A stretch of DNA of 64,000 bases from Litorilituus lipolyticus (GCF_006439335.1 NZ_SAWY01000041.1:130775-194774); one strand, 5' to 3'. Positions 18,755-29,265 are shown, counted from the stretch's first letter. The notes: generated from the letters alone by a model not told the origin. A program made the numbers and translations.

Positions 18755-21718
18755 ATGAAACATTTACAATTTTCTAAGAAGCGTTTAGCAGTTTATATTT
18801 CAGCTATTTTAGCCACAGGTACAAGTAGTGGTGTGCTAGCTGAGGAAGCGACAGAAGTAAAAAAAGACAACGTTGAAGTTATTGAAGTTCAAGGTATCAA
18901 GGGAAGTTTAGTACGCTCAATGAATGTTAAGCGTGATATGTCAGGCGTAGTTGATGCCATTTCAGCAGAAGAAATGGGTAAATTCCCTGACACTAATTTA
19001 GCAGAGTCTTTACAGCGTATTACTGGCGTTACAGTGAGTCGCAGTAACGGTGAAGGCAGTCAAATTACTGTACGTGGTTTTGGTCCTGATTTTAACTTAG
19101 TGACTTTGAATGGCCGTCAAATGCCAGGTACAGGTAATAGTCGTTCGTATAGTTTTGAAAACTTATCGTCAGATGGCGTTTCAGCACTGGAAGTCTATAA
19201 AACCGCACGTGCAGAAAATCCAACGGGTGGCTTAGGTGCCACGGTAAATATCGTGACGAGCAAGCCTTTAGCTAGCCCGGGCGAAAAAATGTCTTTATCA
19301 GCAAAAGCAATACATGACACGTCAAATGAAGAGGGTGATGATGTCACTCCTGAATTCTCCGCCGTGTATTCTAATACCTTTGCTGATGATAGTTTTGGTA
19401 TTGGTTTTTCATTTAACCACCATCGTCGAGATTTTCAACAACAAAGTGCCAGTATTCAGGGCTGGCAAGCGAATGTCGATTTACCTTCAAACCTTGATGA
19501 TTCAAAAGTGATAGACCCTCGTCCACTTGATGAGGAAGGTAACCGTATAGGTAATCACTTCTTTCCACGTGATATGAACTATGGCATTGGTAATTTTCAA
19601 CGTGAAAGAACCAATGGTCATGTGGTCGTGCAGTATGCGCCGATAGATAATTTAATTATCTCTGCTGATTATACCGGCACTAAAGCCGTTACCGGAATGA
19701 ACTCTATTGGCTGGGGTATGTGGAATGATTACGGTGGTAACATCAATGGCTATGAACTTGATGAGAATGGTACCGTGGTTTATGCAGATATCAGTGGCAA
19801 TGATGGTTCTTATTCTGCATCAAGAGCAACTACCGAAGTCGAAGAGCAGTCTTTTGGTTTAAACATTGATTGGCAAGTTAGCGACACGCTATTTTTAACC
19901 CTTGATTATCATGATTCAAGCAGTGAAACCGATAATGGTGCTGATAAAGGCTTAGGTAGTCATGGCACATTAGTTTTAGGCTCTGATCAGTTAAATACTA
20001 AAATCTATGATTATCGTACTGGTGAAATACCTCACGGCGAAATATTGTGGAAAAATGGCACTAACGAATTAGCGCCAAGTGAAATTGATTCGCATTTTAG
20101 TCAGTTTATTCATTCTCCGGGTAAATCCACAGTAGAACAGTTACAAGTTGATGGTGTCTGGGAAAATGATCTCGTGGATATTGGCTTGGTTGATGTGAAG
20201 TTTGGTGTCGCTAGAACAGAACAAGAAATGGGCGGTTCACATGCGTGGAGTGGTTTAATTGGGGGATTCTTATTTAACCCTTCATGGCCAGAAATTTTTC
20301 CAGATGGTATGTTCACACGTAATGATACGGGTGACTTTTTAGATGCATTTGATGGTGGTGGTGCTCAGCTTAACCCGCATTATTATTATACATTTGATTT
20401 CGATGAAGCGGTTGCCCGCTCTGAAGCATTCTTAACCAATGAAGTACTCGGCGGTAATGATTATTTCGCTACAACGGCATACCATGATATGGGGACTTTT
20501 TCTCAAGGCTCCGTTAATGAAGATACTACAAGTGTTTATATTGATACGTCATGGGAATTTGATATTGCAGACTTTCCTGTGCAAATAAATGCGGGGTTAC
20601 GTTATGAGCAAACCGACGTAACTAGCCAAGTTCTTCAGCCTGTGCCAACCAGTGTGTGGTGGAAAGGCGGTAGTGAATGGCATACGCAATACTTACCGGG
20701 CGAAAACAACTTCTTAACTATGGAAGGTGAGCATGATGTCTTCTTACCTATGCTGGATTTACGTGTTGATTTAACTGATGACATTGTTGGCCGTGTTTCT
20801 TGGGGTAAGACAATTTCTCGTGCGCCTTTAGGTTCTTTAGCTGGCGGCAGAAGCTTATCAGGCAGCCCAAAAATTGGTTCGCGAAATGGTGGTGAAGGGA
20901 ATACTAATCTTCAACCCTTTGAGTCGACCAACTTTGATTTAAGTCTTGAGTATTATTACGGAGAAGGGAGTTATGCCGCGGTTGGTTTCTTTAATAAAGA
21001 TGTTGAAAACTTTATTGGTAGTCAAATCACTTCAAGCACCATAGATGGTTTTAGAGATATATACCAAGGTCCTCGTTGGCAGCAAGCGGTGTCTGATATT
21101 GAAGCGCGTGGTGATCAAGCGACTAACGATGCCATATTTGCTCAAATACAAGCGAATGGCTCTGCACTTAACGATGAAGGGTATTTAGAGCCGACAGCTG
21201 AGGATCCATTAATGGTATGGGATATTACCCGTCCATTTAATGCACCTGATACTAAGACGGTGAATGGTTTTGAAGTGGCATTACAGCACTTAATAGGTGA
21301 TAGCGGCTTCGGTGTTGGGGTGAATGCTACTTTTGTTGACGGTGATGTTGAGTTTGATGTTGATAGCTTGAGTCAACAAACACCATTAACAGGTTTAAGT
21401 GACTCAGCAAACTTCCAAGCGTTTTATGAAAAACACGGTTTATCAGTGAAAGTGACTTATGCATGGCGTGATGAATACCTTATCGGGGTAGGTCAAAGCC
21501 AAGGCTCATCAGATAACCCGCCGCAATTTGCTAAAGAGTTTGGTCAGTGGGATATGAGCGTTAATTATGACGTCACAGAGCGATTCACTGTTTTTTTCGA
21601 AGGGATCAACCTTAATAACGAGACAGAACAAGGCTTTGGTCGATATGAAGAGCAGTTCTTATTCGCACGAGAATATGGTCCTCGATACGCATTAGGTGTT
21701 CGTTACAGCTTTAACTAG
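18755..21718 (+). CDS. TonB-dependent receptor for glucan oligosaccharides
   Basis: The product is 987 residues. A signal peptide is followed by a TonB-box-like segment (VEVIEVQGI). The plug domain includes FPDTNLAESLQRITGVTVSR, GSQITVRGFGPDFNLVTLNG and GGLGATVNIVTSKP. The 22-strand barrel ends in YALGVRYSFN with terminal aromatic-containing strand. The plug pattern resembles the TonB-Xanth-Caul group used for carbohydrate uptake. Its location between GH16 and GH3 glucanases and a sugar transporter suggests it imports laminarin oligosaccharides. Substrate assignment is from context. Confidence 0.9.
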   Translation: MKHLQFSKKRLAVYISAILATGTSSGVLAEEATEVKKDNVEVIEVQGIKGSLVRSMNVKRDMSGVVDAISAEEMGKFPDTNLAESLQRITGVTVSRSNGEGSQITVRGFGPDFNLVTLNGRQMPGTGNSRSYSFENLSSDGVSALEVYKTARAENPTGGLGATVNIVTSKPLASPGEKMSLSAKAIHDTSNEEGDDVTPEFSAVYSNTFADDSFGIGFSFNHHRRDFQQQSASIQGWQANVDLPSNLDDSKVIDPRPLDEEGNRIGNHFFPRDMNYGIGNFQRERTNGHVVVQYAPIDNLIISADYTGTKAVTGMNSIGWGMWNDYGGNINGYELDENGTVVYADISGNDGSYSASRATTEVEEQSFGLNIDWQVSDTLFLTLDYHDSSSETDNGADKGLGSHGTLVLGSDQLNTKIYDYRTGEIPHGEILWKNGTNELAPSEIDSHFSQFIHSPGKSTVEQLQVDGVWENDLVDIGLVDVKFGVARTEQEMGGSHAWSGLIGGFLFNPSWPEIFPDGMFTRNDTGDFLDAFDGGGAQLNPHYYYTFDFDEAVARSEAFLTNEVLGGNDYFATTAYHDMGTFSQGSVNEDTTSVYIDTSWEFDIADFPVQINAGLRYEQTDVTSQVLQPVPTSVWWKGGSEWHTQYLPGENNFLTMEGEHDVFLPMLDLRVDLTDDIVGRVSWGKTISRAPLGSLAGGRSLSGSPKIGSRNGGEGNTNLQPFESTNFDLSLEYYYGEGSYAAVGFFNKDVENFIGSQITSSTIDGFRDIYQGPRWQQAVSDIEARGDQATNDAIFAQIQANGSALNDEGYLEPTAEDPLMVWDITRPFNAPDTKTVNGFEVALQHLIGDSGFGVGVNATFVDGDVEFDVDSLSQQTPLTGLSDSANFQAFYEKHGLSVKVTYAWRDEYLIGVGQSQGSSDNPPQFAKEFGQWDMSVNYDVTERFTVFFEGINLNNETEQGFGRYEEQFLFAREYGPRYALGVRYSFN

Positions 21719-21725
21719 CCAGTAA

Positions 21726-21753
21726 AGCAGAGAGGATATCCTTCCTCTCTGCT
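21726..21753 (+). terminator. Hairpin after the TonB receptor gene
   Basis: AGCAGAGAGGA (21726-21736) pairs perfectly with TCCTCTCTGCT (21743-21753) across a 6-nt loop. The following bases are CTCAAATTTT, a weak T tract, so termination may be partial. Confidence 0.65.
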
Positions 21754-21820
21754 CTCAAATTTTGCATCACTTAATCAATAATTAATTTGGAAATTCTTTA
21801 AGTACGGATCAAAATATTTA

Positions 21821-21840
21821 AAATGTAACCGCTTACATTT
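21821..21840. promoter_or_regulatory. LacI-family-type operator upstream of the sugar transporter
   Basis: AAATGTAACCGCTTACATTT has perfect 8-bp arms (AAATGTAA/TTACATTT) around CCGC. The TGTAA-C-G-TTACA form with a central CG step is characteristic of LacI-family operators of sugar catabolic genes. It lies 116 bp before the transporter ATG. No LacI-family gene is present in the window. Confidence 0.75.
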
Positions 21841-21955
21841 TTGTGTGGAATGATGGTATATTCAAAATATAAACCGTCAAGATGAAAAGAAATTGCAAAA
21901 TAAACTGGCAAATTTTTTATCTATACACCCCGTAAATAAAAGAGTAGGAGTATTT

Positions 21956-23200
21956 ATGGCAGCAAGTTCTGCAGGGCTTTCACAAGAGCCATTACAACAT
22001 AATGAAAGTGGAAGTTTTACTTTTGCATTAACGTCATTAACGTCACTATTTTTTATGTGGGGGTTTATTACCTGCTTAAATGATATTTTAATTCCTTATT
22101 TGAAAGGTGCATTTGATCTTTCATATACCCAAGCCATGTTAGTGCAGTTTTGCTTTTTTGGGGCTTACTTTATTGTTTCTCTACCCGCAGGAGCATTAGT
22201 CGGAAAAATAGGCTTTAAAAAAGGCATCGTTACTGGTTTAACAATTGCCAGTGTTGGTTGTTTATTGTTTTATCCTGCTGCGGCAATTGCAAATTATACT
22301 GTGTTTTTATTCGCTTTATTTGTTTTAGCATCAGGCATTACGGTGCTTCAAGTTTCAGCTAATCCTTATGTCAGTGCTTTAGGTTCAAGTAAAACCGCAT
22401 CATCACGTTTAACAATGACACAAGCCTTTAACTCGTTAGGAACAACGGTTGCGCCTTTCTTTGGTGCTTGGCTTATTTTTAGTGGCTCTGAACAAACAGA
22501 AGTTGCTGGTGCGACAGCGGTACAATTACCTTACTTGATGCTTGCGGCAGCCTTATTTTTATTAGCGATTGTTTTCACTTTCTTGAAATTACCTGACTTA
22601 GGTAAAACCGAACAAGCTGAACTGTCTCCTGCAAAAGCGTGGAAGTATAGTCATTTAAAACTCGGTGCTATTGCGATATTTCTTTATGTTGGTGCAGAAG
22701 TCGCTATTGGTAGCTTTCTTATTAACTTTTTACATGAACCCACTATTGCCGGCATGAATGAATCTCAAGCTTCTCGTTTTATTGCCTATTATTGGGGCGG
22801 AGCTATGGTGGGGCGTTTTATAGGAGCTGTGGTGATGCAAAAGGTGGCTGCGGGTAAAGTACTTGCCTTTAATGCCGCTATGTCTATTACCTTAATAATC
22901 ATCGCCATGACAACAGACGGTAGTTTAGCTATGTGGTCTATTCTCGCTGTTGGCCTATTCAATTCTATTATGTTTCCTACCATTTTCAGTTTGGCTATTA
23001 ATGAGTTAAAAGAAGCGACTAGCAATGGCGCTGGAGTGTTGTGCTTAGCCATTGTCGGGGGAGCAATTGTGCCTTTATTCCAAGGAATGTTAGCGGATGT
23101 TATTGGTGTGCAATTAGCTTTTATTCTGCCTGCTTTTTGTTATGCCTATATTGTTTACTACGGCCTGAGTGGCTCTAAAATTATTACAGATAAATCATAA
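21956..23200 (+). CDS. Sugar:H+/Na+ symporter of the FucP/GluP MFS family
   Basis: The product is 414 residues. About twelve membrane helices are visible. [34 protein letters not shown] is the signature N-terminal region of the glucose/galactose and fucose permeases; [14 protein letters not shown] and [20 protein letters not shown] are further family motifs. The ATG at 21956 is chosen because TAGGAG ends five bases before it; the frame extends upstream to a TTG at 21893 with no such signal. It should take glucose released from glucan into the cytoplasm. The GH3 gene starts 11 bp after the stop. Confidence 0.9.
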   Translation: MAASSAGLSQEPLQHNESGSFTFALTSLTSLFFMWGFITCLNDILIPYLKGAFDLSYTQAMLVQFCFFGAYFIVSLPAGALVGKIGFKKGIVTGLTIASVGCLLFYPAAAIANYTVFLFALFVLASGITVLQVSANPYVSALGSSKTASSRLTMTQAFNSLGTTVAPFFGAWLIFSGSEQTEVAGATAVQLPYLMLAAALFLLAIVFTFLKLPDLGKTEQAELSPAKAWKYSHLKLGAIAIFLYVGAEVAIGSFLINFLHEPTIAGMNESQASRFIAYYWGGAMVGRFIGAVVMQKVAAGKVLAFNAAMSITLIIIAMTTDGSLAMWSILAVGLFNSIMFPTIFSLAINELKEATSNGAGVLCLAIVGGAIVPLFQGMLADVIGVQLAFILPAFCYAYIVYYGLSGSKIITDKS

Positions 23201-23210
23201 GGTAAATCTC

Positions 23211-25769
23211 GTGAATATTTCAAAAAAACTAGTTGTTGCGGCAATGTCAATGACAGGGCTATTTGCCTGTACACATGATACTTCTGCGGATAAAGAGCTG
23301 ACAAAAACTCAGCAAAGTAACACTGAAATTTGGCCTGTTATCGTTTCTGAAGTGCCTAAAGATGATGCGATAGAAGCTAAAGTGCAACAGCTTTTATCTA
23401 CTATGACTTTAGCGCAGAAAGTCGCTCAAATGATACAGCCTGAAATTCGTGATATTACTGCTGAAGATATGCGTAAATATGGCTTTGGTTCATACCTAAA
23501 TGGCGGGGGTTCATTTCCTAATGGCAATAAACATTCAACACCACAGGACTGGATTGACTTAGCTGAAGCTATGTATCAAGCCTCAATTGATGACTCTATT
23601 GATGGCAGTACTATTCCAACCATGTGGGGCACCGATGCCGTACATGGTCACAATAATGTCATTGGCGCGACACTGTTTCCCCATAATATTGGCTTAGGGG
23701 CGGCAAATAACCCTGAGTTAATTGAGAAAATAGCGAAAGCGACAGCCACAGAAGTGATGGCAACGGGTATTGATTGGGTATTTGCACCGACGGTTGCAAC
23801 AGTAAGAGATGATCGCTGGGGTCGAACATATGAAGGTTATTCAGAAGATCCTGAAATAGTGAAGTCATATGCTGCATCGATTGTTCATGGCCTACAAGGT
23901 CAAGCTGGGAAAGATTTTTTAGGTAATGATCGTGTTATTAGTACCGTGAAGCATTTTATTGGTGATGGCGGCACAGTTGCAGGTGATGATCAAGGAAATA
24001 ATATTGCATCAGAGCAAGTACTTTTTGACATTCATGCTCAAGGCTATGTTGGCGGGTTAACTGCAGGGGCACAGTCTGTGATGGCATCTTTTAATAGCTG
24101 GCATGGGAAAAAAATACATGGCAGTAAGTACTTACTCAATGATGTGCTTAAAGGCAGAATGGGCTTTGACGGCTTCGTAGTGGGCGATTGGAATGGTCAT
24201 GGTCAAATTGCTGGGTGTAGCAATGAAAGCTGTCCACAAGCTGTAAATGCTGGGTTAGACATTTTTATGGTGCCAACTGATGCATGGAAGCCATTACTTG
24301 AAAATACCATTGCACAAGTGCAAGCAGGCGATATTGCCATGTCGCGAATTGACGATGCGGTATCTCGTATTTTACGCGTTAAGTTTAGAGCAGGGTTGTT
24401 TGATAAACCAAGTCCGGCAAAACGACAGTACTCAGGAAAAATAGAGCTTATTGGTCATGACGACCACCGTAAAATTGCCCAGCAAGCTGTACGAGAATCG
24501 TTAGTCTTGTTGAAAAACAATAACAATATTTTACCATTATCGCCTAAGATGAATATTCTTGTTGCTGGTGATGCCGCTCATAATATTGGCAAGCAATCAG
24601 GTGGTTGGACAATTACCTGGCAAGGCACTAATAATGAAAATAGTGATTTCCCCGGTGGGACATCAATTTATGATGGTTTTGCCACTCAAGTGAAAGCCGC
24701 TGGCGGTCAAGTAGTATTGAGTCCAGATGGCTCATATATTAATAAGCCTGATGTTGCTGTGGTTGTTTTTGGCGAAGAGCCGTATGCGGAAGGACATGGC
24801 GATAGAGCAAATCTTGTTTATCAACGAGGTAATAAAACAGATTTAGCCTTACTTAAGCAATTTAAATCACAAGGTATACCTGTAGTTTCTGTTTTTATTA
24901 GTGGTCGACCTATGTGGGTCAATGCTGAGCTTAATGCCAGTGATGCTTTTGTCGCAGCATGGTTGCCAGGCACTGAGGGGAAAGCGGTTGCCGATGTGTT
25001 ACTAAAAGGCAGTGATGAAAAAATTAATCATGATTTTAAAGGGAAGTTATCCTTTTCATGGCCTAAATCGCCTGAGCAAATAGTTAATCGCAATGATGAA
25101 GTGTATGAACCATTGTTACCTTATGGTTTTGGATTAACATACGGTGACGCATCGTTGTTATCTTCAGAATTAGAGGAAACCTATCAACTCTCAGAAGATT
25201 TATCCGTTGGGACACAAGTCTTTAATGGCAAAGTGCAAAAGCCATGGGTAATGAACTTATTGTCAGGTAATGAGCAAGTTGCTATTAATTCAAGTACGCA
25301 AACCTTGACGGGTATTAAGTATCGTACGATAGATAAAGTGATACAGGAAGATGCCTTTAAATTAGCATTAGGTGGGCAACATAATGCAGGTATTCAGTTT
25401 ATGAGTGCTAATGGCTTTCGTGAAGACTTATCTGCTGAGCAAGAAAAGAAAGCAGCTTTAGTGGTTGAGTTAAAACGAGAAAATCCAATTAAATCGCCAG
25501 TTTATATTTCAATGAATTGTGAAAGTGAAGGGGATGCTCAAGGTAGTTGTCGAGCAGATGTTAATATAACTGAAGCCCTCAATAAAACAGCGCAAAGTCA
25601 ATGGAGTGATATTGCTATTGATTTGAATTGTTTTGCCAAGCAAGGTGTTTCATTTGATAAGATTGTTGTGCCTTTTGAGTTAAGAAGTGAAGGGGCGCTG
25701 AGTTTATCAATAAGCCAAATTCATTTTCAAAGTGAAGCAGATGCACCTGCTCATATTCAATGTAATTAA
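23211..25769 (+). CDS. GH3 exo-beta-glucosidase lipoprotein (ExoP-like)
   Basis: The product is 852 residues from the GTG at 23211, 11 bp after the transporter stop. A lipobox (GLFAC) ends the leader, so it is a lipoprotein. The GH3 N-terminal domain has GTDAVHGHNNV, RWGRTYEGYSEDP, KHFIGDGGT and GFVVGDWNGHG with the nucleophile aspartate at about residue 326. The GH3 C-terminal domain has RESLVLLKNNNN, GEEPYAEGHGD and WLPGTEG. The last 220 residues form an extra galactose-binding-like ExoP C-terminal domain. It should remove glucose from the non-reducing ends of beta-1,3/1,4-glucan oligosaccharides, completing the pathway started by the GH16 enzyme. Confidence 0.92.
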   Translation: MNISKKLVVAAMSMTGLFACTHDTSADKELTKTQQSNTEIWPVIVSEVPKDDAIEAKVQQLLSTMTLAQKVAQMIQPEIRDITAEDMRKYGFGSYLNGGGSFPNGNKHSTPQDWIDLAEAMYQASIDDSIDGSTIPTMWGTDAVHGHNNVIGATLFPHNIGLGAANNPELIEKIAKATATEVMATGIDWVFAPTVATVRDDRWGRTYEGYSEDPEIVKSYAASIVHGLQGQAGKDFLGNDRVISTVKHFIGDGGTVAGDDQGNNIASEQVLFDIHAQGYVGGLTAGAQSVMASFNSWHGKKIHGSKYLLNDVLKGRMGFDGFVVGDWNGHGQIAGCSNESCPQAVNAGLDIFMVPTDAWKPLLENTIAQVQAGDIAMSRIDDAVSRILRVKFRAGLFDKPSPAKRQYSGKIELIGHDDHRKIAQQAVRESLVLLKNNNNILPLSPKMNILVAGDAAHNIGKQSGGWTITWQGTNNENSDFPGGTSIYDGFATQVKAAGGQVVLSPDGSYINKPDVAVVVFGEEPYAEGHGDRANLVYQRGNKTDLALLKQFKSQGIPVVSVFISGRPMWVNAELNASDAFVAAWLPGTEGKAVADVLLKGSDEKINHDFKGKLSFSWPKSPEQIVNRNDEVYEPLLPYGFGLTYGDASLLSSELEETYQLSEDLSVGTQVFNGKVQKPWVMNLLSGNEQVAINSSTQTLTGIKYRTIDKVIQEDAFKLALGGQHNAGIQFMSANGFREDLSAEQEKKAALVVELKRENPIKSPVYISMNCESEGDAQGSCRADVNITEALNKTAQSQWSDIAIDLNCFAKQGVSFDKIVVPFELRSEGALSLSISQIHFQSEADAPAHIQCN

Positions 25770-25803
25770 TAAGGTTTATTAAAAAAACGTTTGACTACAT
25801 GAT

Positions 25804-25843
25804 AGTGCGAATATTGACCCAGTCTTATCCGCACTTATTTTTT
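25804..25843 (+). terminator. Possible weak terminator after the GH3 gene
   Basis: AGTGCG (25804-25809) and CGCACT (25830-25835) can pair across a 20-nt loop and are followed by TATTTTTT. The stem is short. Confidence 0.4.
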
Positions 25844-26013
25844 AAGTATTGAATTCCTCTGTAATTGCCTCTTTTACGCATTTAATTAAGTTTACTATTT
25901 CTAGTTTTCGTATAGCATAATTGAATATGTCTTGATCTAGTCACTATGATATTACCATGTTGTTTTTTATAGTTTTGCTATGCTTACTGTAACGTTTAAT
26001 TATTTTGTCTTAT

Positions 26014-26754
26014 ATGAATAAATATTTGTTTTTACTACTGATAGCGTACTCAGGCTGGGCGCAGGCTGCATCTAAAATACCGATCAATGTTTATGTTTAT
26101 CATATGCAGCCTCCATTAGTTATTAATTTAGAGGATGAGACGGGCTTATATTTTGAATTTACGAGGTATTTAAATAAACTAACCGCACGTTATCATTTTG
26201 AGGTTGTTTTTTTACCACGTAAACGGCTTGATAGGATGTTGTCGGAAAATCGTATTAGTGGTGTGGTCTTAGGGGTAAACCCGACTTGGTTTAAAGACAA
26301 AGCCCAAACAAAGTACTTATGGACTGCTGCATTTATGCATGATAGAGATGAAATTATTTCTCTAAACTCTAATCCCTTTCAATATAATAAACCTGCTTCT
26401 CTTGAAGGTATGGTGATAGGTGGCGTTAGAGGGTTTTATTATTATGGAATAAATGAGTTAGTTAAAGCAGGTAAAGCTGTGCGTGTAGATACGGTGAAGG
26501 AGCTTGATCTTTTTCCTATGTTATTGAAAAGGCGGGTTGATGTTGCCATCATTGGGCGCTCCGCATATGGTTATATGATGAAGGAAACACAATGGCATGA
26601 TGTATTTCATTTATCTACTGAGCCTCATGATTCTTTTGAGCGACGCATATTAGTAACAAAAGATCGAAGGGCTTTACACCAAAAATTATCTGAAATAGTT
26701 GAAAAGTTGCCTAATGATAAACTTTGGCAGCAATCATTATTAAATTATCAGTAA
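26014..26754 (+). CDS. Periplasmic solute-binding protein (SBP_bac_3-like), orphan
   Basis: The product is 246 residues. A signal peptide (MNKYLFLLLIAYSGWAQAA) is followed by a two-lobed binding-protein fold: TGLYFEFTRYLNK, RKRLDRMLSENRISGVVLGVNP and RRVDVAIIGRSAYGYM. The start ATG at 26014 lacks a strong ribosome binding site. There is no ABC permease or ATPase nearby. The next gene encodes a c-di-GMP protein 141 bp away, so it could serve sensing rather than transport; this is inference. The ligand is unknown. Confidence 0.75.
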   Translation: MNKYLFLLLIAYSGWAQAASKIPINVYVYHMQPPLVINLEDETGLYFEFTRYLNKLTARYHFEVVFLPRKRLDRMLSENRISGVVLGVNPTWFKDKAQTKYLWTAAFMHDRDEIISLNSNPFQYNKPASLEGMVIGGVRGFYYYGINELVKAGKAVRVDTVKELDLFPMLLKRRVDVAIIGRSAYGYMMKETQWHDVFHLSTEPHDSFERRILVTKDRRALHQKLSEIVEKLPNDKLWQQSLLNYQ

Positions 26755-26895
26755 ATAGCTAAACTTTTTAGGAGCATTAAGGACAACATATAATTTTACT
26801 TAGCTGTGAATGGCACATCAGTCCCCTTTACAGTCAGGTTTAACAAGGAGTAATCTAAGTAAGTAAGGCATTCTTCGATAGAGCGGTATAAGTTT

Positions 26896-29265
26896 ATGTT
26901 GTTAAAAAATAAGATATTGCCTAGTGAACAAGACTACTTGAATATTGTGAGTAGTTTCGCTATTGACCTACTCAAAATGAATACCATCGATGAGATTATT
27001 TGGCATGCAGCTAAGAATGTAGTGGCTAAATTAGGTTTTGAAGATGTTGTTATTTATCTCTACAACGAAAGAAAAAGCAAGCTGATCCAAGCAGCCACTT
27101 ATGGCAATAAAAACCCCTGTGAAGAAGATATTTTATCACCGCTGGAAATAACTCTTGGCCAAGGTATCGTTGGCCAAGTCGCTTTATCACAACAAGCGAG
27201 AATTATTGCCGATACCCGTCTAGAAACGTCATATATTGTTGATGATGAAGTGAGGCTTTCTGAATTAACAGTGCCTATGGTAGTGGACGGTAAACTGATA
27301 GGTGTAATCGATTCAGAACATCCACAAGCAAATTTCTACGATGAAGAACAATTAAAAGTTGTTATGGCTATTGCCTCTATGATGGCAACGCAAATTAGCC
27401 ATTTTGATATGGTAATACAGTTAGAAAAAGTAATTGATAAGTTAGAATACAGCAGTAAGATCCAAGATAGTTTATTTGAAATTGCTGAACTTATTTTCAC
27501 TACCGATAATATTCAAACCTTTTATAAGAAATTGCACAAAGCTATTAGTCGCTTAACGTTTGCCAATAACTTTTATATTGCTTTACTGGCTGAAGATGAG
27601 AAGTCATTTCTTATTCCCTATTGCGTCGATGAGAAAGACGGTCTTATCGAAAATGAGCAGCACTCATTAGAAGGGGGAATACCTAGTATCTCTGGGTATG
27701 TGTTACAAAGTAACTTACCTTTACTGATCAACAAAGAACAAATTGAAGAAAGAGTAGCTAATGGTGAAATTTGCATTATTGGCAGCATACCTGAGGCTTG
27801 GCTTGGTGTCCCGTTTGGTGATGAGTCGTTAAGGGGCATCGTTGTGGTGCAAAGTTATGCCAGTGGCTATATATTTACTGAAAAAGATGAACAATTACTT
27901 TCCTTTGTTGCTAAACATATTCATAACGCTATTGAGCGTATGCAAACAAAATCTGATCTACAGTTTCTTGCCTTGCACGATCCTCTTACGCAATTACCTA
28001 ACCGCTTACTATTTAGTGATCGGGTTGAGCAAGCTATTGTACGTACAAAACGTAACAATAATGGATTGATTGCCGTACTGTTTTTAGATTTAGATCGATT
28101 TAAACAGGTTAATGATACATACGGGCATTACATAGGCGATCAGCTACTGAAAACTATTGCAACACGTATTCAAGGTTGTATTCGCGCTTCTGATACGCTT
28201 TGTCGATTGGGTGGTGATGAATTTGCTGTGTTATTAGAGAATATTCGCAGTAAAAGAGATGTCGAAAAAATTGTTAATTATATTATTGAAGCAGTTCAAC
28301 AAAAAGTCAGTTTTGATAAGGGCAATATTAATACCTCTACGAGTGTTGGTGTGACTTTTTATGAGCACGGCGAAATCTCAACCAAAGACTTGCTCATTCA
28401 AGCTGATGAGGCAATGTACCGAGCTAAGTTAAACGGTCGTAATCAGGCGTTTTATTATGAAGCCAGTGATGAAGAAAGTTATTCTGCGAGTTATCGTTTA
28501 GAGCGAGACTTTTTATCGGCGATTGCACAAGAAGATCTTTACTTAGTTTTTCAACCGATAATAGATCTTAAGCTAGGAAAAATATGTAGCGCAGAAGCGT
28601 TAATTCGTTGGCATCATCATGAGCATGGGTTATTGGCGCCAGATTTATTTTTACCAGAGTTGCACCGTAGTGGTTATTTACCCGATCTTGATATTTATGT
28701 TTTTGAGAAAGCAATGGCATTCATAACGGCTCATAAAGCACAACTTGGTGATGACTTCTGTTTAAATATTAATATATCAGGCCAGGGCTTTTCAGAGCCT
28801 AAATTGATGGAAAAAATTCAACATTATTATCAGTACTCAAGTCATTTACTGTCGCATTTATGTATTGAAATTACTGAGCAAACGATAGTTGATAATGTTG
28901 AAGCAACTCAAAAAACAATAGAGCAGTTGCATACCATGGGAGTCAAAGTAGCGCTTGATGATTTTGGTACAGGGTATTCCTCATTGAGTTATATTAATCA
29001 CTTCACTTTTAATATATTAAAAATAGACCGCAGTTTTATTAATAACTTAATCAAAGGCCCTAATAATACGATTATTTTAGAAACGATTATTCAGTTGTCG
29101 AAATCTTTAGGAATTAAAACTGTGGCTGAAGGTATTGAAACACAATCGCAATTTAATTCGTTAAAGCAATTAAATTGCGATAAAGGACAAGGCTATTATA
29201 TGGTTAAACCAGTAACGTCAAAAGAATTAGCGCAATTGCTTATTGAAAATAAGCAATTCAACTGA
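26896..29265 (+). CDS. GAF-GAF-GGDEF-EAL c-di-GMP enzyme
   Basis: The product is 789 residues with no membrane helix. Two GAF-like domains (about residues 15-175 and 195-350; the second has WLGVPFGDESLRGIVVVQSY) precede a GGDEF domain with intact GGDEF (about residue 437) and an EAL domain with intact EAL (about residue 566), DDFGTGYSSLSY and VAEGIET. Both diguanylate cyclase and phosphodiesterase activity are therefore possible, set by the GAF ligand. Its closest look-alike in the window is the protein at 49782. Its 3' end overlaps the convergent sortase gene by 8 bp. Confidence 0.92.
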   Translation: MLLKNKILPSEQDYLNIVSSFAIDLLKMNTIDEIIWHAAKNVVAKLGFEDVVIYLYNERKSKLIQAATYGNKNPCEEDILSPLEITLGQGIVGQVALSQQARIIADTRLETSYIVDDEVRLSELTVPMVVDGKLIGVIDSEHPQANFYDEEQLKVVMAIASMMATQISHFDMVIQLEKVIDKLEYSSKIQDSLFEIAELIFTTDNIQTFYKKLHKAISRLTFANNFYIALLAEDEKSFLIPYCVDEKDGLIENEQHSLEGGIPSISGYVLQSNLPLLINKEQIEERVANGEICIIGSIPEAWLGVPFGDESLRGIVVVQSYASGYIFTEKDEQLLSFVAKHIHNAIERMQTKSDLQFLALHDPLTQLPNRLLFSDRVEQAIVRTKRNNNGLIAVLFLDLDRFKQVNDTYGHYIGDQLLKTIATRIQGCIRASDTLCRLGGDEFAVLLENIRSKRDVEKIVNYIIEAVQQKVSFDKGNINTSTSVGVTFYEHGEISTKDLLIQADEAMYRAKLNGRNQAFYYEASDEESYSASYRLERDFLSAIAQEDLYLVFQPIIDLKLGKICSAEALIRWHHHEHGLLAPDLFLPELHRSGYLPDLDIYVFEKAMAFITAHKAQLGDDFCLNINISGQGFSEPKLMEKIQHYYQYSSHLLSHLCIEITEQTIVDNVEATQKTIEQLHTMGVKVALDDFGTGYSSLSYINHFTFNILKIDRSFINNLIKGPNNTIILETIIQLSKSLGIKTVAEGIETQSQFNSLKQLNCDKGQGYYMVKPVTSKELAQLLIENKQFN

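Noticed and set aside
26014-26754. Amino acid ABC transporter operon
   Set aside because: No permease or ATPase gene is adjacent; only an orphan binding protein is supported.
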